The notes beneath the pieces are model-generated. The model was given only the letters and a program-made list of their open reading frames with translations, had not been told where the DNA came from and searched no databases. Of a stretch of DNA of 64,000 nt, positions 16,872 through 25,716 are shown piece after piece. Origin of the DNA: Chryseobacterium flavum (GTDB lineage Bacteria; Bacteroidota; Bacteroidia; Flavobacteriales; Weeksellaceae); NCBI RefSeq assembly GCF_003385595.1, contig NZ_QNUE01000012.1, positions 62,001-126,000 on the forward strand, read 5' to 3'. Position 1 is the stretch's first letter. Each line of letters begins with the position of its first letter. The position numbers were made by a program, and so were the translations under genes.

Positions 16872-16908
16872 AAACCGAAAAATTATATTTAATTTTAAAT
16901 ATTGTAAG

Positions 16909-16945
16909 AAAACCGCAGCACTTTTTTTTGCTGTGGTTTTTGTTT
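16909..16945 (+). terminator. Terminator after thiL
   Basis: AAAACCGCAGCA (16909-16920) pairs with TGCTGTGGTTTT (16929-16940), with one G-U pair and a poly-T loop. The stem is followed by TGTTTCT. It lies 24 bp upstream of the AraC gene start and isolates the two units. Confidence 0.8.
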
Positions 16946-16968
16946 CTCGTTAACTATTTTACAAGACT

Positions 16969-17790
16969 GTGATTACACCAGAAAAAGAAATCCCTGTTCA
17001 CCATCTGACTTCTGAAGAATTTCAGATGAGTACCCTGAGCGCGGCGGGCCCTGAAAACTTTCATGATGTTCACCGGCATAATTTTTTTGAAATTATCTGG
17101 TTCAGAGAAGTCCATGAAAACAGCCGCCTGGAATTGGATTTTGAAAGTTATGAACTTGAGAACAATCACATCTGTATCATTGCACCGGGGCAGGCATTCA
17201 ATATGAAATTGAAAGGAGAGGAAGGATATGCAATGGCTATAAGCAGGGAAATTTTCAACGAAGCATGTGATATAGAATCGGTGATCACAGGAGGAGAGCT
17301 TCCTTTTCTTTTAAATCCGGAAAATGAAAATACCTGCCTTACCATTATATCTTTGATAGAACGGGAGTATAAAACCACAGCAAGGACAGAACTCTTAAAG
17401 GCCTATCTGAAAGCATTTTGTATCATCATCGGAGAACAGATTATTCCTCAGGAACCTTTATTGAATGACCGTCAGCGTATTCAGGAATTGGTGGGGCTTA
17501 TTGAGAGGCATTATATTGTGCATAAAGAAACAGATTTCTATGCTGCTCAGTTAAAAATAACCGGTCATCATCTTAATGATGTTGTACGCCTTTTGAGGGG
17601 AACAACTGTAAAAAAAATGATTTCCCAACGTCTTATCCTGGAAGCTAAAAGAGAACTTAGTTTTGGTGCTCTTACCGTGAAGGAAATTGCTTTTAAACTC
17701 GGTTTTAATGATGCTTCATATTTTTCAAGGTTTTTCAAGAAACATACCGGCCAAACCCCAGATTATTTTAAGAATAGTGAAAAAAGGTAA
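16969..17790 (+). CDS. AraC-family transcriptional regulator
   Basis: A 273-residue regulator. The N-terminal part is a cupin-like sensing domain (FHDVHRHNFFEIIWF, then NNHICIIAPGQAFNM). The C-terminal HTH contains SQRLILEAKRELSFGALTVKEIAFKLGFNDASYFSRFFKKHTGQTPDYF, the canonical second helix-turn-helix of AraC/XylS proteins. The start is probably GTG 16969; the next in-frame ATG is at 17026. It is followed by the Bcr/CflA-type exporter gene in the same direction, suggesting control of that exporter (inference). Confidence 0.88.
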   Translation: MITPEKEIPVHHLTSEEFQMSTLSAAGPENFHDVHRHNFFEIIWFREVHENSRLELDFESYELENNHICIIAPGQAFNMKLKGEEGYAMAISREIFNEACDIESVITGGELPFLLNPENENTCLTIISLIEREYKTTARTELLKAYLKAFCIIIGEQIIPQEPLLNDRQRIQELVGLIERHYIVHKETDFYAAQLKITGHHLNDVVRLLRGTTVKKMISQRLILEAKRELSFGALTVKEIAFKLGFNDASYFSRFFKKHTGQTPDYFKNSEKR

Positions 17791-17915
17791 TCTTCAGTAT
17801 TTACTGTTATATTGAATTTAAATGCATTTTTTATTTGCTATTTGATTTTAAAACTTCATTTTGTCCTATACTTCCTTCAGTTCTTTTATTGAAAAGCGTG
17901 GCTTTTTAAAGCAAA

Positions 17916-17929
17916 TTTGCAGCTGCAAA
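17916..17929. promoter_or_regulatory. 14-bp perfect palindrome upstream of the MFS exporter
   Basis: TTTGCAGCTGCAAA is a perfect palindrome ending 27 bp before the exporter ATG. It may be an operator. AraC-family proteins usually bind direct repeats, so the upstream regulator may not be its partner. Confidence 0.3.
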
Positions 17930-17956
17930 AAATACCTGTAAGGGTTACCGTTATTT

Positions 17957-19162
17957 ATGAAGAAGAATTTGAATATTGTGGTGTTTATTCTGGCACTGCT
18001 TAACACGTTGGAGTCATTAAGTATAGACCTTTACCTTCCTGCCTTTCCAAGCATGTCCAAAATTTTTAACACTGATATCGGGCATATACAGATTTCAATT
18101 TCTGTTTTTTTTGCCGGATTTGCTTTCGGGCAGTTAGTATGGGGGCCATTATCTGATAAAAAGGGACGAAAGCCTATATTATACTGTGGATTGTTACTCT
18201 TTATTATCGGAGCAACTGCAATTTATTTTACATCAGATATTTATGTTTTATGGGCGATGCGTTTTCTGCAGGCTTTTGGAGGAAGTGCAGGAATTGTTAT
18301 TGGGCGCGCCATTATTATTGATCTCTATGACAAACAAAAATCAGTCACTATTTTTTCGCAGCAGTCACAGATCAGTGGTATTGCTCCGATTATAGCCCCA
18401 CTGCTGGGAAGTGTATTCCTGAAATTCTGGGGATGGAACAGTTCATTTGCATTTCTGGTTGTTATGGGACTCTTTACACTTTTTATGGTGTATCAATATG
18501 TTCCTGAAACCAATTCCAGAATTTATTTTCCTGATGATTCAGAAAATGATAAAAGATTAAAAGACCAGTTGAAAATGATTGTTTCCAATAGAGATTTCAT
18601 TAACAGTACCATGATCGGAAGTATTGCATTTGCCTCATTAATTATCTATATTTCCAATGCTCCGTTCTTATTTATGGAGCTTCATGGATTTTCAAGCAGT
18701 GTATTCAGTTTTATTTTTGCTTTTAATTCTCTGGCTCTGATCACAGCTGCATACATTACTCCAAAACTTATAAAAAGAATAAGTAACACCAAGCTTCTGT
18801 TTATTGCTACTCTTGTATTGCTATGTGCATGTGTTCTTCACATCCTGATTGCAGCCGTAGATATTTCTGTAGGCCTGGAAATTGTAATTTTATTTATCTC
18901 ATTATTAGCTATAGGAATTCTATTTCCCATTACATCAGCACATGCGTTGTCTCCTTTTAAAGAAGGACGCGGAACAGCTGCTGCATTGCTTGGGTTTATG
19001 CAGCTTATGGTTACTTTCTTAATGTCCGGACTGATTGGCTTATTAGAAGCAGATTCAATTATCCCAATGGTTGTAGCCCGTACAGGATTTGCATTGATAG
19101 CGGTTTGGTTTGGATACAGGATTTTCAGAACACAAAAAAGAGAAATTCAAAGTTCGCTGTAA
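17957..19162 (+). CDS. Bcr/CflA-type MFS multidrug exporter
   Basis: A 401-residue major-facilitator protein with about 12 hydrophobic segments. The N-terminal SIDLYLPAFPSM matches the first-helix motif of the Bcr/CflA drug/H+ antiporter subfamily. GQLVWGPLSDKKGRKPIL is the loop 2-3 motif A, and MRFLQAFGGSAGIVIGRAIIIDLYD is the family's motif C region. It is expected to export drugs such as bicyclomycin or chloramphenicol in exchange for protons. It is downstream of the AraC regulator and a palindromic site. Confidence 0.9.
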   Translation: MKKNLNIVVFILALLNTLESLSIDLYLPAFPSMSKIFNTDIGHIQISISVFFAGFAFGQLVWGPLSDKKGRKPILYCGLLLFIIGATAIYFTSDIYVLWAMRFLQAFGGSAGIVIGRAIIIDLYDKQKSVTIFSQQSQISGIAPIIAPLLGSVFLKFWGWNSSFAFLVVMGLFTLFMVYQYVPETNSRIYFPDDSENDKRLKDQLKMIVSNRDFINSTMIGSIAFASLIIYISNAPFLFMELHGFSSSVFSFIFAFNSLALITAAYITPKLIKRISNTKLLFIATLVLLCACVLHILIAAVDISVGLEIVILFISLLAIGILFPITSAHALSPFKEGRGTAAALLGFMQLMVTFLMSGLIGLLEADSIIPMVVARTGFALIAVWFGYRIFRTQKREIQSSL

Positions 19163-19169
19163 ACCTCAC

Positions 19170-20993
19170 CTAATCGGTCAGAAGCGGGCTAAAAAACGAC
19201 ATGAAATCCTTTTCCTGCTCTTTAGCCAGAGCAACGGCACCATAAGTGTTGAGGTGAGAAGCATTGTAGTACATTAGAGTATCCTTATAAAAAGGGATAT
19301 TTTTTATTGCATTTCCTTTGGACAGATTATAGAAATAAACATTTTGGCGGGTGGCAGCTAATTTTTCCAATGCCTCTTTGTTCTTTTCCTTGTATATTAT
19401 TTTAAATTCTTTTGATGTTCTTCTGATATAATCACGGTTTATCTTTACAGGATCTCTGTCTATGAATGGGAAAGTATTGAAAACAATCAATTTTTGATCT
19501 GGTTTTAAAGATGCTGCCAGCTTTTCCACTGATTCATACACAGACATAGGCTCTATAAAGGAAGAACAGTTGATCAGAATGATTTTATTTTTTCTGATAT
19601 TCTGTAGGGTGAATTCTACCAGTTCCTGAGAGGCATCATAAAATTTTACTTCATTATGGTTATAATCTTCCCGTCTGACTCCTTTTAAAGCAGGTACGCC
19701 ATCTGTAGTCACTGTAGAGAAAGAAAAGTGATTGCGTTTTCCTATATAGTCCAGAAATGGTTTAATGGTAAGGGCATGACTATCACCGATCAGTAAGATA
19801 TCTTTATTTTCAGATGTTTTATCCCCGAAAGTTTCAATAGCCTTTTTATTATGAGAATACACTCCAAAAGAAGGAGAGGTATATGTATCAGGAATTTGAT
19901 ACGGAGCGGCCAGTTTAGGAGCATAGAAAGCAATGAAAGTTAATATAATTCCTCCCGAAAAGGAACTGTAGATAAGAATTTTATTATTCTTTTTTCTGAA
20001 AAAATTTTCAATAAAACGGTAGGAAAACCATGCTAAAACAAAGGTCAGAATACAGACAAATATAGTTTCTTCCACATTTAAAAAGTACTCATCATTGTAA
20101 TATCTGATCAGGGCAATTATGGGCCAGTGCCATAAATAAAGAGAATAAGAAAGTTCACCCAGATAAGCAGGGATCCTTTTACCAAGAAAATCAGAAACAA
20201 AATTATTGTCTGTTACCAGCAAATTAGCCGTTGTTATTGCTGGAACTAAAGCTAAAATCCCCGGAAAAAAAGAATCCTTACTGATGAAAACAGCAGATAA
20301 TATCAGAATTATTAAATTCAGTGAGGCAAATAAATTATTATAACATCTATTGAAGTTGATTCTTCTTTTAAAACAAAGACTGTAAAAACCTCCGGTCAGA
20401 AACTCCGGAACTCTGGAAAGTAACGAAAAATATTCTGAAGAGCTGTTATTTTCCAAAGATATCAATGTGCTGATATATAGTGTTATAGTGATTGTCAGGA
20501 AAAGGATGACTGTAGGTAGATATTGCTTTTTTATCCATATGAGAAGCAGGGGGAGTAAAAGATAAAACTGCATTTCTATAGCCAATGACCAGGTATGAAG
20601 AAAGGGATTTTCATTAAGCTGGGCTCCAAAATAAGAATCTCCTCTTGAAAATAGCAGATTGGATAAAAAGACAACTGAAGCACCGGCAGATTTTTGGAGA
20701 GTCCAGATGTCCCTTCTCAGGTAAACAAAAGATCCTGCGAGCGTCACAATGATGATAAGCGCAAGATAAGCAGGAAATATTCTTTTTAATCGTTTCCAGT
20801 AAAAGCCGGAAAAGCTGAAGGTTTTTCTGTCTTTCTGGTCAATAATGATGGATGTCATCAGGTATCCAGAAATAACAAAAAAAACATCTACGCCGATAAA
20901 GCCTCCCTGTAGCCAAGTGTAATTTAAATGAAAAATAAATACCAAAAAGAAAGCGAGAGCTCTTATTCCCTGTATATCATTTCTAAACTGCAT
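19170..20993 (-). CDS. OatA-like membrane O-acyltransferase with SGNH domain
   Basis: A 607-residue two-part enzyme. Residues of about 1-355 form the acyltransferase-3 membrane domain with around ten helices, starting FRNDIQGIRALAFFLVFIFHL and containing GVDVFFVISGYLMTSIII and HTWSLAIEMQFYLLLPLL. Residues of about 390-600 are a SGNH hydrolase-like domain: DILLIGDSHAL with the Ser, and NASHLNTYGAVAL with the catalytic His near the end. Such proteins move acyl groups across the membrane to acetylate peptidoglycan, LPS or other glycans; the acceptor is unknown. TATATTTG on the minus strand (21013-21020) is a promoter candidate. Confidence 0.9.
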   Translation of the reverse strand: MQFRNDIQGIRALAFFLVFIFHLNYTWLQGGFIGVDVFFVISGYLMTSIIIDQKDRKTFSFSGFYWKRLKRIFPAYLALIIIVTLAGSFVYLRRDIWTLQKSAGASVVFLSNLLFSRGDSYFGAQLNENPFLHTWSLAIEMQFYLLLPLLLIWIKKQYLPTVILFLTITITLYISTLISLENNSSSEYFSLLSRVPEFLTGGFYSLCFKRRINFNRCYNNLFASLNLIILILSAVFISKDSFFPGILALVPAITTANLLVTDNNFVSDFLGKRIPAYLGELSYSLYLWHWPIIALIRYYNDEYFLNVEETIFVCILTFVLAWFSYRFIENFFRKKNNKILIYSSFSGGIILTFIAFYAPKLAAPYQIPDTYTSPSFGVYSHNKKAIETFGDKTSENKDILLIGDSHALTIKPFLDYIGKRNHFSFSTVTTDGVPALKGVRREDYNHNEVKFYDASQELVEFTLQNIRKNKIILINCSSFIEPMSVYESVEKLAASLKPDQKLIVFNTFPFIDRDPVKINRDYIRRTSKEFKIIYKEKNKEALEKLAATRQNVYFYNLSKGNAIKNIPFYKDTLMYYNASHLNTYGAVALAKEQEKDFMSFFSPLLTD

Positions 20994-21012
20994 CCAATGG
21001 TTTTAGTAATAA

Positions 21013-21020
21013 CAAATATA
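21013..21020 (-). promoter_or_regulatory. -7 box for the acyltransferase gene
   Basis: CAAATATA on the plus strand reads TATATTTG on the minus strand, 20 nt upstream of the start at 20993. No clear TTG element is present. Confidence 0.35.
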
Positions 21021-21042
21021 GCAGAATAAATGTACCAGATGT

Positions 21043-21050
21043 TATATTTG
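21043..21050 (+). promoter_or_regulatory. TATATTTG -7 box reading towards the DUF6268 gene
   Basis: TATATTTG at 21043-21050 is 23 bp from the opposite-strand box at 21013-21020. That would make a pair of divergent promoters with a long leader (about 100 nt) for the gene at 21160. Confidence 0.3.
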
Positions 21051-21159
21051 TAAATTATTGGTCCGGCTATTCTATCCTGTTGTCATAGGAAACAGACATT
21101 TAATCAAGTATTTTTTGCCAACGATAACCAAAGAAGTCTCTTTGCATAAAATTTAAATT

Positions 21160-22068
21160 ATGAAGAGAAATCTTTTAACAGCTTTTTGCTGTTTATGGTG
21201 TATGGGATATTGGTTCAAAGCTCAATCAGGGATATCAGGAGAGCTTAAAACAGAATATATTCCACATTCCAGTTACATTCGTCCGGAAGACAGTGTGAAA
21301 ACAAATTCTAAGAGTGACTTTAAACGGGTTGATCTGAATCTGAGCATTCCGTTATCAGTAAAAAAAGACAGTGACGGTAAAGTAAAGGTATGGTCTATGC
21401 TGTTAGGAGGTTCATATGCAAAGGTGTCTCATAAAAATTATGAGAATCAGTTATTTCCGGATCAAATGCTGAATGCTCAGGTGGGTATCATGCATATGAG
21501 GCCTCTGGGGAAAAAGTGGAGCATGATGATGACCGCTACTGTAGGGGTTTATACGGATATGGAGAGAATAAATTTTGATGATGTCCTTGGGCAGGGGGGA
21601 ATTGTATTTATCAGGCATTTTAGCCCTAATCTTGCCTTGGGAGGAGGTCCTGTACTGACTACTGCATTTGGAGTTCCCATGATCCTTCCGTGGATCTATT
21701 TTGACTGGAAAACAAATGGAAAAATTAAATTTAATATCAACTTTCCGGAAGGAATGGAGGCAGGCTATCAGTTCTCTGACCGGTTTGCATTGAAAGCTGT
21801 TGTTAATCTCAGTGGAATGTCTGTGGAACGGAATAAGGATGGAAAATCCACACTGCTAGGATATCAGCAGATCACCGCCGGATTGAGGCCTGAAATAAAA
21901 CTGAATGATAAGCTGAGCCTTCGGATTACAGGAGGTACTGCATTATTGAGAAGCTTTAGTGAAAGTGACCGGAAGATCAAAAGTATTTTTAAAGACAAAA
22001 AAATGGATGATCCGAGATTTGCCAGTACATTTTATGTTGCGTTGGCAGTACGTTGGAATCTTCCTTAA
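21160..22068 (+). CDS. DUF6268-family outer-membrane beta-barrel protein
   Basis: A 302-residue protein with a signal peptide (about residues 1-21, ending FKAQ). It has the alternating polar/hydrophobic strands of an outer-membrane barrel, for example MLNAQVGIMHMRPLGKKWSMMMTATVGVYTDM, LALGGGPVLTTAFG and ITAGLRPEIKLNDKLSLRITGGTAL. The layout, including an acidic MERINFDDVLGQGG turn and the closing ARFxxTFYVALAVRWNL-like strand, fits DUF6268. Function is unknown. It is convergent with the LytTR regulator gene across a long hairpin. Confidence 0.75.
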   Translation: MKRNLLTAFCCLWCMGYWFKAQSGISGELKTEYIPHSSYIRPEDSVKTNSKSDFKRVDLNLSIPLSVKKDSDGKVKVWSMLLGGSYAKVSHKNYENQLFPDQMLNAQVGIMHMRPLGKKWSMMMTATVGVYTDMERINFDDVLGQGGIVFIRHFSPNLALGGGPVLTTAFGVPMILPWIYFDWKTNGKIKFNINFPEGMEAGYQFSDRFALKAVVNLSGMSVERNKDGKSTLLGYQQITAGLRPEIKLNDKLSLRITGGTALLRSFSESDRKIKSIFKDKKMDDPRFASTFYVALAVRWNLP

Positions 22069-22069
22069 A

Positions 22070-22105
22070 ATAAGGCTTGAAAATATTATTATTTTCAAGC
22101 CTTAT
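22070..22105. terminator. Long hairpin between convergent genes
   Basis: A perfect 15-bp stem (22070-22084 with 22091-22105) and a 6-nt loop lie between the convergent DUF6268 and LytTR genes. There is no long T-run, but the position and stability suggest a bidirectional terminator. Confidence 0.65.
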
Positions 22106-22110
22106 CCTTA

Positions 22111-22845
22111 TTACTTACTGATCAGCTTCTTATAAACGACCTGATTGAGGAGCTCTTCTTTTCGTGTCCGTGAAATGGGAAGCTCTGTTTTATTGATGAA
22201 TAGACGCCCTCCGGAGATCATGTCAATATGGATGATGTTGATCAGGAATGATTTATGGATCCTGAAAAAATGTTCTGAAGGCAATGACTCTTCAATAGCC
22301 TTCATCGTTTGGTGGATGATCAGAAACTTATCTTTGAAATGAAGCTTGGTATAATTCTGCATACTTTCAACGTACAGGATATCCACCCATGAAACTTTGA
22401 CAAAAGTATCAGACTGCCTTACATACAAAAAAGGATCATCCAGGGGAGTATTTTTTCTCAGCTTTTCGTTGGTTATAAATTGTTGCTGAGCTTTATTCAC
22501 GGCCTGATAAAAACGGTTAAAGGCAATAGGTTTTAAAAGGTAATCTATAACCTGTAACCGGAATCCTTCGAGAGCATATTCGGAATATGCGGTAGTAAGA
22601 ATACATAAAGGAGGGTTTTCCAGCTGTTCCAAAAACTCTAAACCAGTTAGATATGGCATATTTATATCCAGGAAAATAAGATCTATTTCTGTCTCTTTTA
22701 CTCTCGAATCTGCCTCTAACGCTGTTGCGCAGGTACCTTCCACAGACAAAAAATCAATCTGGTCTGCCAGTTCTTTCAGGTGAAATCTTGCCAATGGCTC
22801 ATCATCTATGATCAGGCATTTTATTTTAGGAATATTATTGCTCAT
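22111..22845 (-). CDS. LytTR-family response regulator
   Basis: A 244-residue regulator. The receiver domain has the acidic pocket IIDDE (13-16), phosphoacceptor D60 in DLIFLDINMP, TAYSEYAL and the conserved Lys in DYLLKPIAF. The C-terminal LytTR DNA-binding domain starts near 135: FLYVRQSDTFVKVSWVDILYVESMQNYTKLHF, then FFRIHKSFLINI and LPISRTRKEELL. It overlaps its sensor kinase gene by 11 bp, so they form a coupled two-component pair. Its targets are not evident here. Confidence 0.92.
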   Translation of the reverse strand: MSNNIPKIKCLIIDDEPLARFHLKELADQIDFLSVEGTCATALEADSRVKETEIDLIFLDINMPYLTGLEFLEQLENPPLCILTTAYSEYALEGFRLQVIDYLLKPIAFNRFYQAVNKAQQQFITNEKLRKNTPLDDPFLYVRQSDTFVKVSWVDILYVESMQNYTKLHFKDKFLIIHQTMKAIEESLPSEHFFRIHKSFLINIIHIDMISGGRLFINKTELPISRTRKEELLNQVVYKKLISK

Positions 22846-23896
22846 TATTGTCAGATAATTTTAGAGTTAAAGTTATTTTGAATACATTATTTTCAGATTC
22901 AATTTTTAGATCATGAGCATCCGGATATTGTAATTTTAAACGCTTCTGAACATTTTGAAGCCCAATTCCCCCATTATTCTCTCTCTTTTTATAGTTGGCC
23001 AGATCCGAGTATGAATTTTCTGTATAAAAGAAAAGAAAACCGTCTTTTTCTTTACACAAAATAATAATGTAGCCTCTGTGGCCGGGAAGGCGACAGACGT
23101 ATTTGAAAGCATTTTCAATAAAAGGAACAAGAAGAAGGGGAGCAATAAATGCTTGTTTGTTACCGATCTCCCAATCTGTTTTTACATCCAGTTCATTGCC
23201 CCATCTTAATTTTTCTACCTCCACGAGATTCTGGATATGTTCTACATCTTTATCCAGAGGAACCAGGTTCTGATTACAGTGATAAAGCTGATAACGGAGA
23301 ATATCTGAAAATTTAAGCAATAAATAGTCCGCGAGCTTTATATCCGTCCGCATGAGGATATGGATATGGTTCAGAATATTAAATACTACATGGGGGTTAA
23401 TCTGGTCCTGTAATAATTTAAGCTGATTTTCCAGATGGGCCTGCTGAAGAAGAATATGATCACGTTCTATTTTCCCATGCTCCTGATAAAATTTAATGCC
23501 ACAGGCGACACCATTGATCAGGAAAGATGCAGGTAGAGCAATATAGAAACCTTTCCATAAAATAGGAATCTGATCTGAAAAACGAGGAGGCAGAGGAGCT
23601 TCAGCGCTACCTTCAATATAGGTAAATATCAGCGAATATATAATGCTTAAAATAAAAATAACCACTGTAGCCTGTATCAAAAACAGTTTCATTCTTTTTA
23701 ACCTCAGAGCTTTCGGGAGAAGCCTTGTGGTAAGAAAATGGGTGAAAAAAAAAGAGGTGATTACAAGAACGGAGGTCTGCAATAAAGCTATGGAAGCACC
23801 CGATGTAGCCTGGAAATTAATCCATATGGCTACAGCAAATGTAAGCCAGAAAAGAGTGATGAAAATATACTTTCTTAAGACAAAAGAATGGATCAT
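22835..23896 (-). CDS. LytS-type sensor histidine kinase (His_kinase family)
   Basis: A 353-residue kinase with four hydrophobic segments in residues 10-135 and no large extracellular domain. The phosphoacceptor box is LQDQINPHVVFNILNHI, with H169, a variant of the usual PHFLFNxLN. The N-box of the ATPase is LLLVPFIENAFKYV. NNGGIGLQNVQKRLKLQYP gives the G-box. This is the two-helix LytS/YehU-like kinase class common in Bacteroidota. Its stop overlaps the start of the response regulator gene. The signal sensed is unknown. Confidence 0.9.
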   Translation of the reverse strand: MIHSFVLRKYIFITLFWLTFAVAIWINFQATSGASIALLQTSVLVITSFFFTHFLTTRLLPKALRLKRMKLFLIQATVVIFILSIIYSLIFTYIEGSAEAPLPPRFSDQIPILWKGFYIALPASFLINGVACGIKFYQEHGKIERDHILLQQAHLENQLKLLQDQINPHVVFNILNHIHILMRTDIKLADYLLLKFSDILRYQLYHCNQNLVPLDKDVEHIQNLVEVEKLRWGNELDVKTDWEIGNKQAFIAPLLLVPFIENAFKYVCRLPGHRGYIIILCKEKDGFLFFYTENSYSDLANYKKRENNGGIGLQNVQKRLKLQYPDAHDLKIESENNVFKITLTLKLSDNNEQ

Positions 23897-23917
23897 GCGT
23901 TTTTACAAAGTTATTTT

Positions 23918-23952
23918 ATAAAAAAATAGAAACTGCATAGGCACAGTTTCTA
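23918..23952 (-). terminator. Terminator after the PorT-like barrel gene
   Basis: TAGAAACTG (23927-23935) pairs with CAGTTTCTA (23944-23952). The A-run at 23920-23926 is a T-run on the minus strand. It lies downstream of the barrel gene ending at 23975. Confidence 0.75.
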
Positions 23953-23974
23953 GTGGTAAAGATAATTTAAGTTT

Positions 23975-24571
23975 TTAGAATAAGAAATAACCTATTCCAA
24001 GGCTAAAGCTATGAGGTTTTGATTTAAAATCTTTGCTGATGTTTGAAAGCCCGGTTTCGTATCTCACATCTACAGTAAAGTTTTTATAATCTACACCTAT
24101 ACCGCCTGTTAATCCAATATTGGATTTGTCAAATTTTTTAAAGCCTTCCCGGAGGGCTTGTGAGGTAGACAGATTGTTTTTAAAGGCATAGCTGTAAACT
24201 CCTCCGGCGAATACTCTTACATTAAAATCATCCTTTTTTATAACCTTATATCCCATTACTACCGGAATATCGATAGCGTTCCACGTCAGTTTTGATGAGG
24301 TTCCGTCTTTTGCTTCGTAAGAAGTTTTTCTTTTGTTGAATAAGGCTTCTCCTTGTACATAAAGGCTTCCAATATCCATTCTCGTCATAATTCCTCCCTG
24401 ATATCCGAATCCGTATTTCCCTTCCAATGAAGAAGATTCCGTTGAGGTTTTTGTAAAATTTGCCCCTCCTTTGATCCCGATATGGAAAGCAGGTGTTTGC
24501 TGTGCCTGAACATCTGTTGAACAGATAATACATAATAGCAGTGTGCTCAATGCTAAAAATTGTTGTTTCAT
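23975..24571 (-). CDS. PorT-like outer-membrane beta-barrel protein
   Basis: From ATG 24571 (signal peptide MKQQFLALSTLLLCIICSTDVQAQ) the protein has 198 residues. FHIGIKGGANFTKTS and GKYGFGYQGGIMTRMDIGSLYVQGEALF are the opening strands of the outer-membrane-beta-barrel (PorT/OMP_b-brl_2) family. GLTGGIGVDYKNFTVDVRYETGLSNI and a closing strand ending in aromatic residues (LGIGYFLF) follow. It is expected in the outer membrane; function is unknown. A longer frame begins 35 codons upstream but would bury the signal peptide. Confidence 0.85.
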   Translation of the reverse strand: MKQQFLALSTLLLCIICSTDVQAQQTPAFHIGIKGGANFTKTSTESSSLEGKYGFGYQGGIMTRMDIGSLYVQGEALFNKRKTSYEAKDGTSSKLTWNAIDIPVVMGYKVIKKDDFNVRVFAGGVYSYAFKNNLSTSQALREGFKKFDKSNIGLTGGIGVDYKNFTVDVRYETGLSNISKDFKSKPHSFSLGIGYFLF

Positions 24572-24690
24572 AAATGAATTGCTGTTAAAATCTTGTGCAA
24601 AACAACAAAGCAGAAAGATGGAACAAAACTTTATTTGATGAATGGCAGGATTGTTTTGATAAATATCCTTTTTCAAAGGAGATGTTATAA

Positions 24691-24720
24691 TAAAAAAATC
24701 GAAAGAAGCTCTTCCGATTT
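24691..24720 (-). terminator. Terminator after the Cys-rich peptide gene
   Basis: On the minus strand AAATCG pairs with CGATTT around an inner GAAG/CTTC stem, followed by a T-run (the plus-strand A-run at 24692-24698). Confidence 0.6.
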
Positions 24721-24727
24721 AAAATCA

Positions 24728-24964
24728 CTAATAGGGTTGTTCCTCACAAGTAGTCGAGGGGATACATCCACCTCCGCCAGGAGTTCCTCCGCCTCCTACA
24801 GCGATACATTGGCCGGGGCTTCCATCTTCATACATTTCACAAGCTTTGCCGAAGGCACACTCACAGTCGCTCTGACAATTATAGAAGTCTCCTCCCATAT
24901 GGCAGTTATTTCCGATTCCGTTGCCAAGAATTGAAGATAAGTCTTTTCTTAAAAGTTTTTTCAT
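24728..24964 (-). CDS. Cys-rich small peptide with bacteriocin-like leader
   Basis: From ATG 24964 the peptide has 78 residues; an alternative ATG lies three codons upstream. It starts MKKLLRKDLSSILGNGIG, resembling the short KxLxRxxLxxIxG leaders of Bacteroidota small peptides but with GNGIG in place of a clean GG. The rest has eight Cys, including CQSDCECAFGKAC, then a Gly-rich GGGGTPGGGGC hinge and a TTCEEQPY end. The even Cys count and glycine hinge suggest a secreted, disulfide-bonded peptide. Function is unknown. It is monocistronic with its own terminator, and not similar in its core to the 7323-7874 peptides. Confidence 0.7.
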   Translation of the reverse strand: MKKLLRKDLSSILGNGIGNNCHMGGDFYNCQSDCECAFGKACEMYEDGSPGQCIAVGGGGTPGGGGCIPSTTCEEQPY

Positions 24965-25104
24965 TGTTTTCATAGTACAATTTGATGTTTAAAGCTAATA
25001 GTTTGATAGGTCTGGAGTAAATATAATGAAAAAATAAATGAATGTATGCTAAGTGATTGTAAATAAATATAATGTTGCAGGTCAATAATCGATGGACTGT
25101 TGAG

Positions 25105-25138
25105 TTTAAAAAATAAACCTGCCGGATAGCAGGTTTAT
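25105..25138 (-). terminator. Terminator after the 25145 gene
   Basis: ATAAACCTGC (25113-25122) pairs with GCAGGTTTAT (25129-25138). On the minus strand it is followed by TTTTTTAAA (plus-strand A-run 25107-25113). Confidence 0.75.
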
Positions 25139-25144
25139 GGTAAA

Positions 25145-25711
25145 TTATTTTTTAAATGTCAGCTGTAAAGGGAGAATGACTGTTGAAGAAACAGGCTTCC
25201 CTTTTTCCTCTGCCGGCCTCCATTTGCCTTTTTCTCTGATGCGGTAGAAGGCCGCTTCGATAAAAGCATTTACATCTTCATTATTTCCCTTTACCTGGGC
25301 ATCCAGTGCGTTTCCTTTCGAGTCTACCACAAAGGACACTGTTGCTTTATAGGAATCTGAGACATAATTCAGAAAATCAAGATCTGTTGCTTCATATAAA
25401 AGTTTCTGAAAAGACGCCTTTCCCTGGTCGTATTCTGCATCTTTGGTAACCTTACCCTTCACGGGCGGATCTAATGCAATCAATTGTTTTTCCTCTGTGG
25501 AAATTTTATCTAATGCATTTTTATATGAAGTTATTTTGTCTTCCGTAAGAAGCCACTCCTGCTTAGTTCTTAAATCATTAGGCTTAGGATATTTTTTATA
25601 CAGAGCCTTTTTCTTTCTGTCATATCGGGAGTCTGCTTTTTGAAATTCAGAAATCTGGGCACTGCCGAAAACAAAAATTAAAATAAACGCTAATGCGAAG
25701 AGCCTTTTCAT
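25145..25711 (-). CDS. Secreted protein with TonB-C-terminal-like domain
   Basis: A 188-residue protein with a signal peptide (residues 1-18, ending GSAQ). Residues 20-75 are charged and probably helical. The C-terminal third (ATVSFVVDSKGNALDAQVKG, then FIEAAFYRIREKGKWRPAEEKGKPVSSTVILPLQLTF) has the TonB C-terminal fold pattern. As with the gene at 12171, there is no inner-membrane anchor, so it is probably not an energy transducer. It starts 5 bp after the pepT stop, so it may be co-transcribed with peptidase T. Confidence 0.7.
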   Translation of the reverse strand: MKRLFALAFILIFVFGSAQISEFQKADSRYDRKKKALYKKYPKPNDLRTKQEWLLTEDKITSYKNALDKISTEEKQLIALDPPVKGKVTKDAEYDQGKASFQKLLYEATDLDFLNYVSDSYKATVSFVVDSKGNALDAQVKGNNEDVNAFIEAAFYRIREKGKWRPAEEKGKPVSSTVILPLQLTFKK

Positions 25712-25716
25712 TATTA

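Noticed and set aside
24246..24533. 95-codon minus-strand frame inside the PorT-like barrel gene
   Set aside because: Same strand but a different frame within a clear signal-peptide barrel protein, with no domain of its own.
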